From positions 62,001 to 126,000 of the forward strand of contig NZ_FOMK01000015.1 of the NCBI RefSeq assembly GCF_900112615.1: 64,000 nt of DNA, read 5' to 3'. Position 1 is the first letter of the stretch; each line of letters begins with the position of its first letter. Positions 1 to 8,027 of the stretch are shown here, piece after piece. The notes under the pieces were generated by a model. That model had not been told where the DNA came from. It saw only the letters and a list, made by a program, of their open reading frames with translations, and searched no databases. Origin of the DNA: Chitinophaga sp. CF118. Its GTDB lineage: Bacteria; Bacteroidota; Bacteroidia; Chitinophagales; Chitinophagaceae. Both the position numbers and the translations under genes were made by a program.

Positions 1-1019
1 GAATAGTGTGGAATATTACCCAGTTGCGTCAGCATTGAAGCATCGAATAAAACAATCTTACCCTTATGAAGTATTAGCTGGATATCTTCCGGATTAGTTG
101 AAAAGAAACTATCCCTGTTTCCTTTTGCAATAACCAGGTCAGCATAATATCCTTCCTTTATCAATCCCGTTTTCTCTAATTGCCATACATCCGCAGCTCC
201 CTCTGTTACCGCATTTATTAATTCAGTGTCGCTTAGCATTTTTGTTGCCCTTGCCAGTCGCAGGTGCTCCCAGATATTCCAGTTGGCCGAAACAGTCGCG
301 TCTGTACCGAACAGAATTTTTGTGAATGATTTAAGTTTATCAATCCTGGCCGTTGCATTCAACAGGAAGTGGTTTGAATCCGGGCACCAGACTAATGCCT
401 CAAATTTTTCCGCCTGCCGTTCATTCATGGCCACGCCGTGTATAGCAATCAGTTTACGACGAAAAATGTTCCATTTCAGTAGTTCATCGATCTCGTTACA
501 GGACGCAATGTCCGTGCCCTCCCCTGCATGGATCACAAAAGGCTGATTACCTGCAAAAGGTTTATTCAATCTTCGCTTCCAGTGTTTTTCCAATTTCACT
601 GAATGTAAAGAAGTGCATTGGGAAAATATGGTAATTAAATTTTCAGGAGCAGTTAGCTTTTCTCCATGTTGTACAACAGTCGTAACACCGGCAATCAGAT
701 TCTTATAAACACCCCATTTTGTACGCAGTTCTTTGGGGATGTTTTGCACCTGTTCGATGATTTCATTATTCTGCTGATGGATATCAGGGCCCCATTCCAG
801 GTAATTCTTATAAATATGGTTGCCCAGCTGTGGAAACAGGTTATAATCCAGATGATCGTGAGAATTTATTAATCCCGGGAAAACGAAGCAATCTTTAAAA
901 TAGATATTCCTTTCTATTGGGTTGTTATCATAGGGAGAAAAGATCTCTCCAATTTTATTCTCCCGAATAAAAATATTGCTGTAATCTCCGTTCATCAATT
1001 GTAATCCATGTAAAATCAT
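1..1019 (-). CDS. Amidohydrolase-family metal-dependent hydrolase, C-terminus beyond window
   Basis: Partial gene; the reading frame is open to base 1, giving about 339 residues. Seen: an N-terminal beta-sandwich segment, then the metal motif HDHLD with His54 and His56, further His at VVQH (118), HAGEG (164) and AIHGV (194), and GTDA with Asp240. This set is the usual metal site of imidazolonepropionase/cytosine-deaminase-like amidohydrolases, which hydrolyse C-N bonds in rings or amides; the substrate is unknown. The ATG lies 4 bases after the stop of the upstream glycosyltransferase gene, so it is the last visible gene of a three-gene operon. Its place with sugar-transfer genes is odd and does not by itself define the substrate. 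Confidence 0.85.
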   Translation of the reverse strand, partial: MILHGLQLMNGDYSNIFIRENKIGEIFSPYDNNPIERNIYFKDCFVFPGLINSHDHLDYNLFPQLGNHIYKNYLEWGPDIHQQNNEIIEQVQNIPKELRTKWGVYKNLIAGVTTVVQHGEKLTAPENLITIFSQCTSLHSVKLEKHWKRRLNKPFAGNQPFVIHAGEGTDIASCNEIDELLKWNIFRRKLIAIHGVAMNERQAEKFEALVWCPDSNHFLLNATARIDKLKSFTKILFGTDATVSANWNIWEHLRLARATKMLSDTELINAVTEGAADVWQLEKTGLIKEGYYADLVIAKGNRDSFFSTNPEDIQLILHKGKIVLFDASMLTQLGNIPHY

Positions 1020-1023
1020 CAGC

Positions 1024-2022
1024 TTACAATTTCGGTTCAATAATTGTTTTGTTACATGCAGCCGCTTCTGCATAGGGGTTCTTCCTGAATAGAATCCGGA
1101 AAAAGGCTTTCTTCCCCGCATCCACCATTAGCCAGTTTCCCGAAGAAAGAAATACCAGGATATTCCCAAACAAAGACCAGATGAAAGAGAGTCTTATTAC
1201 ATTTTGCAATTCCTTTTTTGTGCGGATGAAATAATCAAGCGCCAGTACCCTTCTATAGTATTGCAAAGGCTGTACCAGTCTGTTCACCCGTTCCTGGTGA
1301 TGATAAACAAAGGCATTGTTCAATATGTGAATGCCCGTTCCGGGGAAACCGATACTAACTCCATAGTTATCGCCAATTCCATATTTATCCAGCGTTTCAT
1401 CATAAGGAGAATGTTCCAGCCAGTCCTTACGGATAACACTGGCACCCAATCCAAATACGGGCACGGTAAAGTTTTCTCCTGAGAAATCTGTAATCACCGG
1501 CCAGCCGGATCTCGCAATGTGATTTCCTTTACGGGCGTAATATCTTTTAATTCTCTTTATGAAAAGGTTCTTTGAAACACAGCGGATTTCGCCCCATATG
1601 CTTAAACCGAAAATGTATCTGATTATTAATTGTTTAGAAGAATAAACGGGATAGGTAGCGGTCCATTCGCCGTTTTCCTGTTGTAGAACCAGTCCGGAAA
1701 TAGCCCCTGCTTCAGGATGTTGCTGAATGTAGGTGTTTATCTTTTGCAGATAATCATACGGCACTTCTATATCATCATCACAAAGAAAGATCCATTCGGA
1801 TCTTGCAGCTCTTATTCCTATGTTCCGCTGAACGCAGACTGAAGGAATGGATGATAGGTGTTGAATATTTAAACGAGGGTAGTCAATGTTCGTCAAGCGC
1901 TCGGTCCCGGCATCTACAATAATTACTTCACTAACAGGATGTGTGGAGTTACTAAGGTTGTTTAATAAAGCAACCAGGTTCTTTTTACGGTTATAGGTAG
2001 GTATGACTACGCTTATATTCAT
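1024..2022 (-). CDS. Family 2 glycosyltransferase
   Basis: A 332-residue cytoplasmic or membrane-associated GT-A glycosyltransferase. The N-terminus MNISVVIPTYNRKKNL is the typical GT2 start, and WIFLCDDDIEVPYDYL carries the acidic metal/nucleotide-sugar motif at about residues 90-105. A hydrophobic stretch near residues 290-310 may anchor the C-terminus. The start overlaps the stop of the upstream GT4 gene by 4 bases (ATGA), which indicates translational coupling. With the neighbouring GT4 and the divergent sugar transferase it probably builds a surface polysaccharide repeat unit; the sugar and linkage cannot be read from the sequence. Confidence 0.88.
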   Translation of the reverse strand: MNISVVIPTYNRKKNLVALLNNLSNSTHPVSEVIIVDAGTERLTNIDYPRLNIQHLSSIPSVCVQRNIGIRAARSEWIFLCDDDIEVPYDYLQKINTYIQQHPEAGAISGLVLQQENGEWTATYPVYSSKQLIIRYIFGLSIWGEIRCVSKNLFIKRIKRYYARKGNHIARSGWPVITDFSGENFTVPVFGLGASVIRKDWLEHSPYDETLDKYGIGDNYGVSIGFPGTGIHILNNAFVYHHQERVNRLVQPLQYYRRVLALDYFIRTKKELQNVIRLSFIWSLFGNILVFLSSGNWLMVDAGKKAFFRILFRKNPYAEAAACNKTIIEPKL

Positions 2023-3146
2023 CTGGAGTACTGAAAAACTTTAACAACTTTCCTTTCTTCTGTAATTTCCACAAAATGTTTCAGGTATTGATCGATGATT
2101 GTTTCGCAGGAGTACTGGTGGATGATCTTCGATTTGTTCTCTGCTATTTTCTTATGCTCTTTTTCCCTGGAAACGGAACTTAATAAGCCCATTACATCTG
2201 TTGCATCTGAAAAATAGAATCCGTTCTTTTCCAGCACTGATCTGTTAAAAATATTATCATGCGCACATATCACCGCCTGCGATGCCATAGCTTCCAGCAA
2301 AGAAGGGTTGGTCCCTCCTACGCTGTGCCCATGAAAGTACAGGTTAGAATAATAACGCAGGTTATTCAGTTCTTCCAGGTTATAGATACCACCTAAAAAC
2401 CTGATATGCTCACCCGCAGCATATTTTTCTTTCAGAAACTTCCCGTATTTCGTATCCACATTTCCAATCACAATAAAGGGTTTCGGGATAGGCTGCAACA
2501 TAGATCCATCCAGAATAGCTTCAATGTTATTTTCTGGTTCCATACGGGCAATCAGCATGTTGTACTGAAATTGCTCAAGCTGATACTTTTTTAATATTGT
2601 TTCATCCGGATGTTCAAAAATATCTGCTCCATAAGGAATGTAAATTGCCTCTTTCTGATACTTTTTGCGCAGGTATTCCTGTATGCCCAGGGAATCGGCA
2701 ATCAGGTGATCGCTGTATCTGATACCCAGCTTTTCGGCATATAGTAAAAAGCGTTGCACATAGCGGGAGTACTTACTGCGTTTCCATTCCAGTCCGTCCA
2801 TATTGGTGGTGACGGTACTCTTCTGCCGGGGCAATAGCCATCCCCAAACCGTACTACTGGTATAGCCTAGCTGTAAAATGATATCGAAGTTCTGTTTGCG
2901 TGCATTTATGATACAGTTCAGATCATAAATGAATTGTCCGGCTGTTCCTATTTTATGTTCAGGATCGTAGCAGTGAATAATGTTCACGCCTTTCCATGTT
3001 TTTTCCTGGTAGGGATGGTTGTGCGAGTTATATACCGTAACGTGATGCCCTGATTTCACCAGACCTTCAGAAAGATATTCCGCCAGTTGTTCAAATCCGC
3101 CGTAGTGATTTGGAATGCCTCGAGTACCAATAATCGCAATGTTCAT
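2019..3146 (-). CDS. DUF1972/GT4 glycosyltransferase (rhamnosyltransferase-like)
   Basis: A 375-residue GT-B fold enzyme. The N-terminus MNIAIIGTRGIPNHYGGFEQ is the hallmark of the DUF1972 group often annotated as rhamnosyl- or N-acetylglucosaminyltransferases of capsule clusters. The C-terminal nucleotide-sugar domain shows HSVGGTNPSLLEAMA near residues 270-285, the GT4 acceptor/donor motif. It is the first gene of the minus-strand operon, with a TAnnTTTG promoter element just upstream. Transfer of a hexose onto a lipid-linked glycan is inferred from the family and from the neighbouring initiating sugar transferase. Confidence 0.88.
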   Translation of the reverse strand: MNIAIIGTRGIPNHYGGFEQLAEYLSEGLVKSGHHVTVYNSHNHPYQEKTWKGVNIIHCYDPEHKIGTAGQFIYDLNCIINARKQNFDIILQLGYTSSTVWGWLLPRQKSTVTTNMDGLEWKRSKYSRYVQRFLLYAEKLGIRYSDHLIADSLGIQEYLRKKYQKEAIYIPYGADIFEHPDETILKKYQLEQFQYNMLIARMEPENNIEAILDGSMLQPIPKPFIVIGNVDTKYGKFLKEKYAAGEHIRFLGGIYNLEELNNLRYYSNLYFHGHSVGGTNPSLLEAMASQAVICAHDNIFNRSVLEKNGFYFSDATDVMGLLSSVSREKEHKKIAENKSKIIHQYSCETIIDQYLKHFVEITEERKVVKVFQYSR

Positions 3147-3164
3147 TTGCCTTACTTATTGTAA

Positions 3165-3172
3165 CAAATGTA
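3165..3172 (-). promoter_or_regulatory. Bacteroidota -7 promoter element for the GT4-GT2-amidohydrolase operon
   Basis: On the minus strand this reads TACATTTG, an exact match to the TAnnTTTG -7 consensus of the primary Bacteroidota sigma factor. It lies about 20 bases before the GT4 ATG, leaving a short leader. Confidence 0.55.
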
Positions 3173-3276
3173 GGAATGTTTTACACTAAATATTTTTAAT
3201 TATGAGGCAACCATAACGCCTTTTTTAGTTGTTTATAATGAGTTAGCACGGCTTTGTATCACCACATGTTTTCTGT

Positions 3277-3987
3277 ATGATCAGCAAAAGTTTGAGCCAG
3301 ATTGGCCTTAGAAAAATATTCAGAGAGAAAGATGCTCATTTAGCGCTACCGGAGCAACAGCGCGTATATGAGTTTATGCCATTACAGGATGGGTTTAATC
3401 AGTTCGTAAAGCGATCCCTGGACATTGTATTGTCCATTATAGTGATCGTTTGTATATTGAGCTGGCTCACGCCTATTCTCGCATTGCTTATTAAGCTGGA
3501 TTCCAGAGGTCCTGTTTTCTTTAAACAGTTACGTTCCGGTAAAAACAGTCTGCCATTCGTTTGTTATAAGTTCAGAAGCATGTATGTAAACGACCTGGCA
3601 GACATTGCGCAGGCAACGTTAAACGATGCCCGTTTTACCAGGATAGGGCGTTTTCTTCGACGAACAAACCTTGATGAATTACCTCAGTTCTTTAATGTAC
3701 TGATAAATGATATGTCGGTTGTAGGTCCCAGGCCACACATGCTTGCCCACACAGAAAAGTATAAACAATTGCTGGACAATTACATGGTCCGGCATTTTGT
3801 AAAACCCGGTATAACCGGATGGGCACAGGCAAGTGGGTACAGGGGTGAAACGAAGTTGCTTTCTGAAATGGATTTAAGGGTACAGCACGATGTTTATTAC
3901 CTGGAGAACTGGTCGTTCTTTTTTGATTTAAGAATAATAGTTCTCACTACCTGGTTATTGATCAGGAAAGATGAGAAGGCTTATTAA
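3277..3987 (+). CDS. Undecaprenyl-phosphate sugar transferase (WcaJ/EpsL-like)
   Basis: A 236-residue bacterial sugar transferase of the polyprenyl-phosphate hexose-1-phosphate transferase family. Seen: a membrane segment at about residues 48-70 after the FVKRSLDI motif, KFRSMYVN, FLRRTNLDELPQFFNVL, SVVGPRPHM and KPGITGWAQ, in family order. It lacks the N-terminal multi-TM domain of full-length WcaJ, so it is the short catalytic form. It starts exopolysaccharide repeat assembly at the inner membrane. It is divergent from the GT4 operon and directly precedes a GT2 gene, so both strands seem to serve one glycan pathway. Confidence 0.92.
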   Translation: MISKSLSQIGLRKIFREKDAHLALPEQQRVYEFMPLQDGFNQFVKRSLDIVLSIIVIVCILSWLTPILALLIKLDSRGPVFFKQLRSGKNSLPFVCYKFRSMYVNDLADIAQATLNDARFTRIGRFLRRTNLDELPQFFNVLINDMSVVGPRPHMLAHTEKYKQLLDNYMVRHFVKPGITGWAQASGYRGETKLLSEMDLRVQHDVYYLENWSFFFDLRIIVLTTWLLIRKDEKAY

Positions 3988-4000
3988 AACTGGATTTTGT

Positions 4001-4819
4001 ATGGCAGATAATGTGATAACTTGTAGCTTGGTAATTTCTACTTACAACTGGTCTAAAGCACTCGACTTTAGCCTGCAATGTGTGCTTCGTCAGACTGTCA
4101 TGCCCAACGAAATAGTGATTGCTGATGATGGTTCTACAGAAGAAACAGCAGAACTAATAGAGCGATTTAAAAACATCTCCCCTATTCCAATCATACACAT
4201 CTGGCAGGAAGATAAAGGATTCCGGAAGTCTAAAATATTAAACAAGGCCATTATGGCCGCCAGTCATAAGTATATTATCCAGATTGACGGGGACATCCTC
4301 ATAGATCCCAACTTCATAAAAGATCATCTCTGGATAGCGAAAGAGAATTACTATGTTCGGGGCAGCAGGGCATTACTCGATACAACAGTAACGGAATTTT
4401 TATTGAAAGATAAAATTGTTCCACCTGTTACCATACTCGCAAAATTATCACGGCATAAGCTCAATGCATTACGTAACTTAACCATAGCCCGGTTTCTATC
4501 GGATAAGTATAAGGTAAGGGGCAAGGAAAGATATAATATGAATGGCTGCAACATGGCTTTCTGGAAAGATGATTTCATTGAAATAAATGGTTATAACGAG
4601 GCTTTTGTAGGATGGGGATGTGAAGATGTTGAATTTGCAATGAGGCTCAATAAATCAGGTAAAACCAAGCAGTCGTTAAAAATGGCTGGTGTCGCCTTTC
4701 ATTTATCTCATCCGCTTAACTCCAGGAAAAATTTTAATATTAACAATCTGATCCTTGAACAATCTATCCAGCATAATTACCATAAATGTTTGTATGGTAT
4801 TTATAAGTTGAATGCCTGA
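4001..4819 (+). CDS. Family 2 glycosyltransferase with galactosyltransferase-type C-domain
   Basis: About 272 residues. The GT-A core begins at CSLVISTYNW and has IADDGS and the metal motif IQIDGDILID. The C-terminal part has NMAFWKDDF and GWGCEDVEFAMRL, typical of the C-terminal domain in chondroitin-polymerase and WfgS/galactosyltransferase-like GT2 enzymes. I chose the ATG at 4001, 13 bases after the previous stop, because the fold starts there; an in-frame ATG at 3971 would overlap the sugar transferase gene by 17 bases. Likely cotranscribed with that gene and acting on the same lipid-linked glycan. Confidence 0.87.
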   Translation: MADNVITCSLVISTYNWSKALDFSLQCVLRQTVMPNEIVIADDGSTEETAELIERFKNISPIPIIHIWQEDKGFRKSKILNKAIMAASHKYIIQIDGDILIDPNFIKDHLWIAKENYYVRGSRALLDTTVTEFLLKDKIVPPVTILAKLSRHKLNALRNLTIARFLSDKYKVRGKERYNMNGCNMAFWKDDFIEINGYNEAFVGWGCEDVEFAMRLNKSGKTKQSLKMAGVAFHLSHPLNSRKNFNINNLILEQSIQHNYHKCLYGIYKLNA

Positions 4820-4838
4820 CTGGAAATATCCATCGCCC

Positions 4839-5558
4839 TTAAACTGAATTATATTTTCCTGCCAGCGTTGCCTGTTCGTAGTTTGATCTGATAATACCAG
4901 CAATTTTTTCGGGATGATGATTGATGAAAAAATGATCACCTTCCAGGATCTCATAATTGAATGACGAATTGGTAAACCGTTGCCAGTTGGAGATCTGTCC
5001 CACTTTTCCTTCTTTATCGCCCATCATAGCGAAGAGTGGCATATTTACAGGAGGTTCCATTGCTGTATTATTCCGTTCGGCCACTTCAAAATCAGCTCTC
5101 AATATCGGCTCATAAAACTCCAGTATCTCCTTGTTGCTCAATATCTCTGGCGGGAGCCCTCCCAGTCTGCCCACTTCATTAAAAAACTCGTCGTGTTCCA
5201 GCAGATACCTTTTCTTCGGGCTGTATATCCCAGGACCCGCATTACCACTTACCAACAGGCAGGCCGGTGGCGTAGATGCCCTGTCTAACATATTGGCAAC
5301 CCGCAATGCAAGATAAGCGCCCATACTGTGCCCATATAACACGAACCTGGACGAATTTAACTTAGATATCACCTGGCGATACATATCCTCTGCAGCCTGC
5401 TCAAAGTCATTAAGCAGGTTTTCTCTCATCCGTTGGCCTCTGCCCGGAAGTTCAGGTGTAACTACTTCAAAATCCTTTAGAAAGGGTTCCATATGACGGA
5501 AAGAATAACAGCTTCCACCGGCAAAATGCAATAAGAATAATTGAGGTTTCTTCATCAT
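4839..5558 (-). CDS. Type II thioesterase (GrsT/RifR-like alpha/beta hydrolase)
   Basis: A 239-residue alpha/beta hydrolase. Seen: LFLLHFAGGS at residues 7-16 (oxyanion region), LPGRGQR, the nucleophile elbow GHSMG with Ser78, an Asp in GDKEG, and the catalytic His in GDHFF near residue 213. This set is standard for stand-alone thioesterases that clear misprimed carrier proteins of NRPS/PKS lines. No NRPS or PKS module is visible in the window, so the partner is either distant or the enzyme serves another carrier protein. It converges on the preceding glycosyltransferase gene. A second ATG directly follows the first. Confidence 0.85.
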   Translation of the reverse strand: MMKKPQLFLLHFAGGSCYSFRHMEPFLKDFEVVTPELPGRGQRMRENLLNDFEQAAEDMYRQVISKLNSSRFVLYGHSMGAYLALRVANMLDRASTPPACLLVSGNAGPGIYSPKKRYLLEHDEFFNEVGRLGGLPPEILSNKEILEFYEPILRADFEVAERNNTAMEPPVNMPLFAMMGDKEGKVGQISNWQRFTNSSFNYEILEGDHFFINHHPEKIAGIIRSNYEQATLAGKYNSV

Positions 5559-5989
5559 CGTAATCTCTGTTTATGGCTATCTTTTTTATTAACGGTTATT
5601 TTCCTGGTTAACTTTATTATAGGTCCTGGCATATTTCCCGGATCATTCTTTCCACTTTTCAGTGTACTCCGGGAGGGTATTATTATCCAATTTAAATAAA
5701 ATATTTTCATTTTCATAAAAAGCATGGATAATTGCTGAGTGATAAAACCCTTATCACAGGCTAAAACCAAAAATCCAGCGTTAACCTCACATTAACTGAT
5801 GGGATAAACAGATTTTATATCTTTACAGGTATAAAATACGCCTACAACAAACTTATGGTATCCTTTATCATGAAGTTTTTTATTAAATTTTACTACGCCT
5901 GTTAAGGAATTTCGATATTTGATTTAAGTACGACTAAGATTAATCAAATAAGGGGGTAGGCTTTTCTTTTAAAAGCTAATAAACAGGAC
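5559..5989. other. Intergenic region without recognisable gene
   Basis: About 430 AT-rich bases between the divergent thioesterase and first fecI genes. A 71-codon open frame on the minus strand has no protein-like pattern. No clear operator or terminator was seen; the sigma factor promoter must lie here. Confidence 0.5.
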
Positions 5990-6595
5990 ATGAGGGCCAA
6001 TAATTACAGCTTATACTCAGATGCTCAGCTTGCGGACATGATCAATATGCAGGATATTTCCGCATTTGAGGAAATATATAGACGCTACTGGAGCTTATTG
6101 TTTATTCATGCAAATAAAATGCTGGAAGATGAGCTACAAGCAGAAGACGTTGTACAAGAACTCTTCACAAAGCTGCTTGCGCAAATGGGCCAACTGAATT
6201 ACAAATCTACTATAAGTGCCTTTCTATACAAGAGTACACGAAATATTGTGCTGGATCTGATCAGGCATAGAAAAGTTAAAACAAATTACATTACTTCCAT
6301 AAAAGAACACTTTAAGCGCGGGGAATGCACTACCGATAATCGGATGCGGGAAAACGAACTTAAGCGCCAGATAGAAAAAGAAATAGGAAGCCTCCCACCA
6401 AAAATGAGGATTATTTTTGAAATGAGCCGTAAGACACATTTGACACACAAAGAAATTGCGACAACAGTTAATGTAGCAGAAGGTACAGTAAAAAAACAAA
6501 TCTATTATGCCATAAAGGTTCTTCGTTCCAAATTAACCTGCATTTTGTGCCTTCAAATCATGTCTACAATTCTTGGGTTCAACAGAATATTTTAG
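5990..6595 (+). CDS. FecI-like ECF sigma-70 factor (copy 1)
   Basis: A 201-residue extracytoplasmic-function sigma factor of the Bacteroidota SusC-linked type. The sigma-70 region 2 is seen in SAFEEIYRRYW to EDVVQELFTKL, and region 4 in LPPKMRIIFEMSR followed by LTHKEIATTVNVAEGTVKKQ (HTH). It closely resembles copy 2 at 11039, including the ending of hydrophobic residues plus FNRIF versus INRMF. Its own FecR partner downstream is broken and no SusC follows, so this sigma factor may be constitutively free, unregulated, or cross-regulated by the second FecR. Confidence 0.9.
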   Translation: MRANNYSLYSDAQLADMINMQDISAFEEIYRRYWSLLFIHANKMLEDELQAEDVVQELFTKLLAQMGQLNYKSTISAFLYKSTRNIVLDLIRHRKVKTNYITSIKEHFKRGECTTDNRMRENELKRQIEKEIGSLPPKMRIIFEMSRKTHLTHKEIATTVNVAEGTVKKQIYYAIKVLRSKLTCILCLQIMSTILGFNRIF

Positions 6596-6673
6596 ATATA
6601 TTTTTCGGTTCTGTCTATTTACATATTCATAAATAGTATTAGAGTTAACAAGTACCATTATAGTAAATGTATC

Positions 6674-7430
6674 ATGAATGAGAACAAAATTATAGATCTA
6701 CTCCATCAGTTTGGAAAAGGGAAGTGCTCGCCAGATGAGAGTGCGTTAATAGAAGACTGGTATATCCATACTTCAGAATTAAAGAAATCCGCTTCGCCCA
6801 TACTAGAATTAATGGAAAGGGAAAATCGAATCTGGGTCAGAATTGTACCTATACGTCAGCCACATATTTTTTCAGTTTATCAATATTATGTAGCGGCTAT
6901 CATCTCTATAATTGGTATTATTTACAGTCTTTATGCAGCATCAATTCGTGATAGAAATTCGATAACACAAAATTACATTCCCATAGATATTAAGCCGGAT
7001 GGAAACAAAGCCGTATTCACTATGGCCAATGGAACTATAATCGATCTGAATGATACCTACAATGGAGCGGCGACCACAGTATCTGGTGTGGTGATATCAA
7101 ACAATTAATGCCATCACCCAGCACTCTACAATTTCCATCCGTTTTGCTGCTCATAATCGCAAAGTCAACCTCACTCGCGAAGTCTATTCTTAGGTTGCCC
7201 AAACTACCATTCCGGTACTACTAAAGGACAAGAACCTAATGTATTAGGCACAAATTTTAACGTCATTAACTATCCCAGCGAAACCATTAAAACAACTACT
7301 GTGGAAGACAGTGTAGAACTGTTGCAAACATCATCTCTCCAAAACCAATTACTTAAACCAGATCAATGCTGCCTATCCTGATTTGAAAATTGATTTCAGC
7401 AAAGAGATACCCCTCTAGGAGCCATTACAT
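6674..7430 (+). pseudogene. Decayed FecR-like anti-sigma factor gene
   Basis: An open frame from 6674 to 7108 encodes the N-terminal cytoplasmic part, one TM segment (VAAIISIIGIIYSLYAA) and the start of the FecR domain (DIKPDGNKAVFTMANGTIIDL), then stops. Downstream, matches to the intact FecR at 11772 continue in different frames: RKVNLTREVY, then LGTNFNVINYPSETIKTT and LLKPDQ, then a short TPLGAI piece. The gene has suffered frameshifts and deletions. This is direct comparison within the window and is the relic of a second regulatory locus. Confidence 0.85.
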
Positions 7431-8027
7431 CGAACCGGGTATAAATTTCATCCTGCAGAAAGCAAAATGTTACTTTTCACCTAGTTTCCAGGTGAATCGG
7501 GGTAAATGTGCTCCTGATCATGTGATGATATTGGCTTATTATTTGGCACTGAATGAAACAATGTATAGTCTTTGTGGTGCGAAAAGATACATCGGTTCTG
7601 AGACAGTGATAATATCGAAACACTGAATAGGCAAACAGACAGAACACTCTTTATCGTTTATAGAAGGAAAATGAAATCAGGTGTATGGATAGCACTTATA
7701 TCGTAAGCTATGCATAAACAGCATTTTTTATATTGTCATAATGCTACTTCATGAGACGTATAGTAATTGCATTACTATAACTTTAAGCAGAGTATTCTAT
7801 TTATTTATCATTTAATTGAATACACCTTAGCTAAAACTACAAGAGCAAGCTTTATTGCCCTTCGACCTTTACTGCAGATAATAGAGTATTTTTGGGACGT
7901 ATAAAGTAAAAATCTGTATTCACAATAATGCCCACCATCTCTTATTTGCTTTTTTTTCTCAAAAAAAAACATTGCTTTTTTTTGGGTAGGACAATCTCTC
8001 TTGCCCTCCAACCTATGCCCCTCCAAT
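7431..8027. other. Gene-poor gap after the fecR relic
   Basis: About 600 bases. Frames of 72-78 codons on either strand show no family pattern and overlap low-complexity A/T runs. If a susC copy followed the relic fecR, nothing of it is recognisable here. Confidence 0.45.

Noticed and set aside
5555..5770. 71-codon minus-strand frame upstream of the thioesterase
   Set aside because: No family pattern, mixed composition, and it would overlap the thioesterase start; probably chance.
7390..7626. 78-codon frame after the fecR relic
   Set aside because: Its first part is the wrong frame of the decayed fecR (TPLGAI piece) and the rest has no protein-like pattern.
7808..8026. 72-codon frame downstream of the S9 peptidase
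   Set aside because: Runs over A/T homopolymers, gives no recognisable protein.
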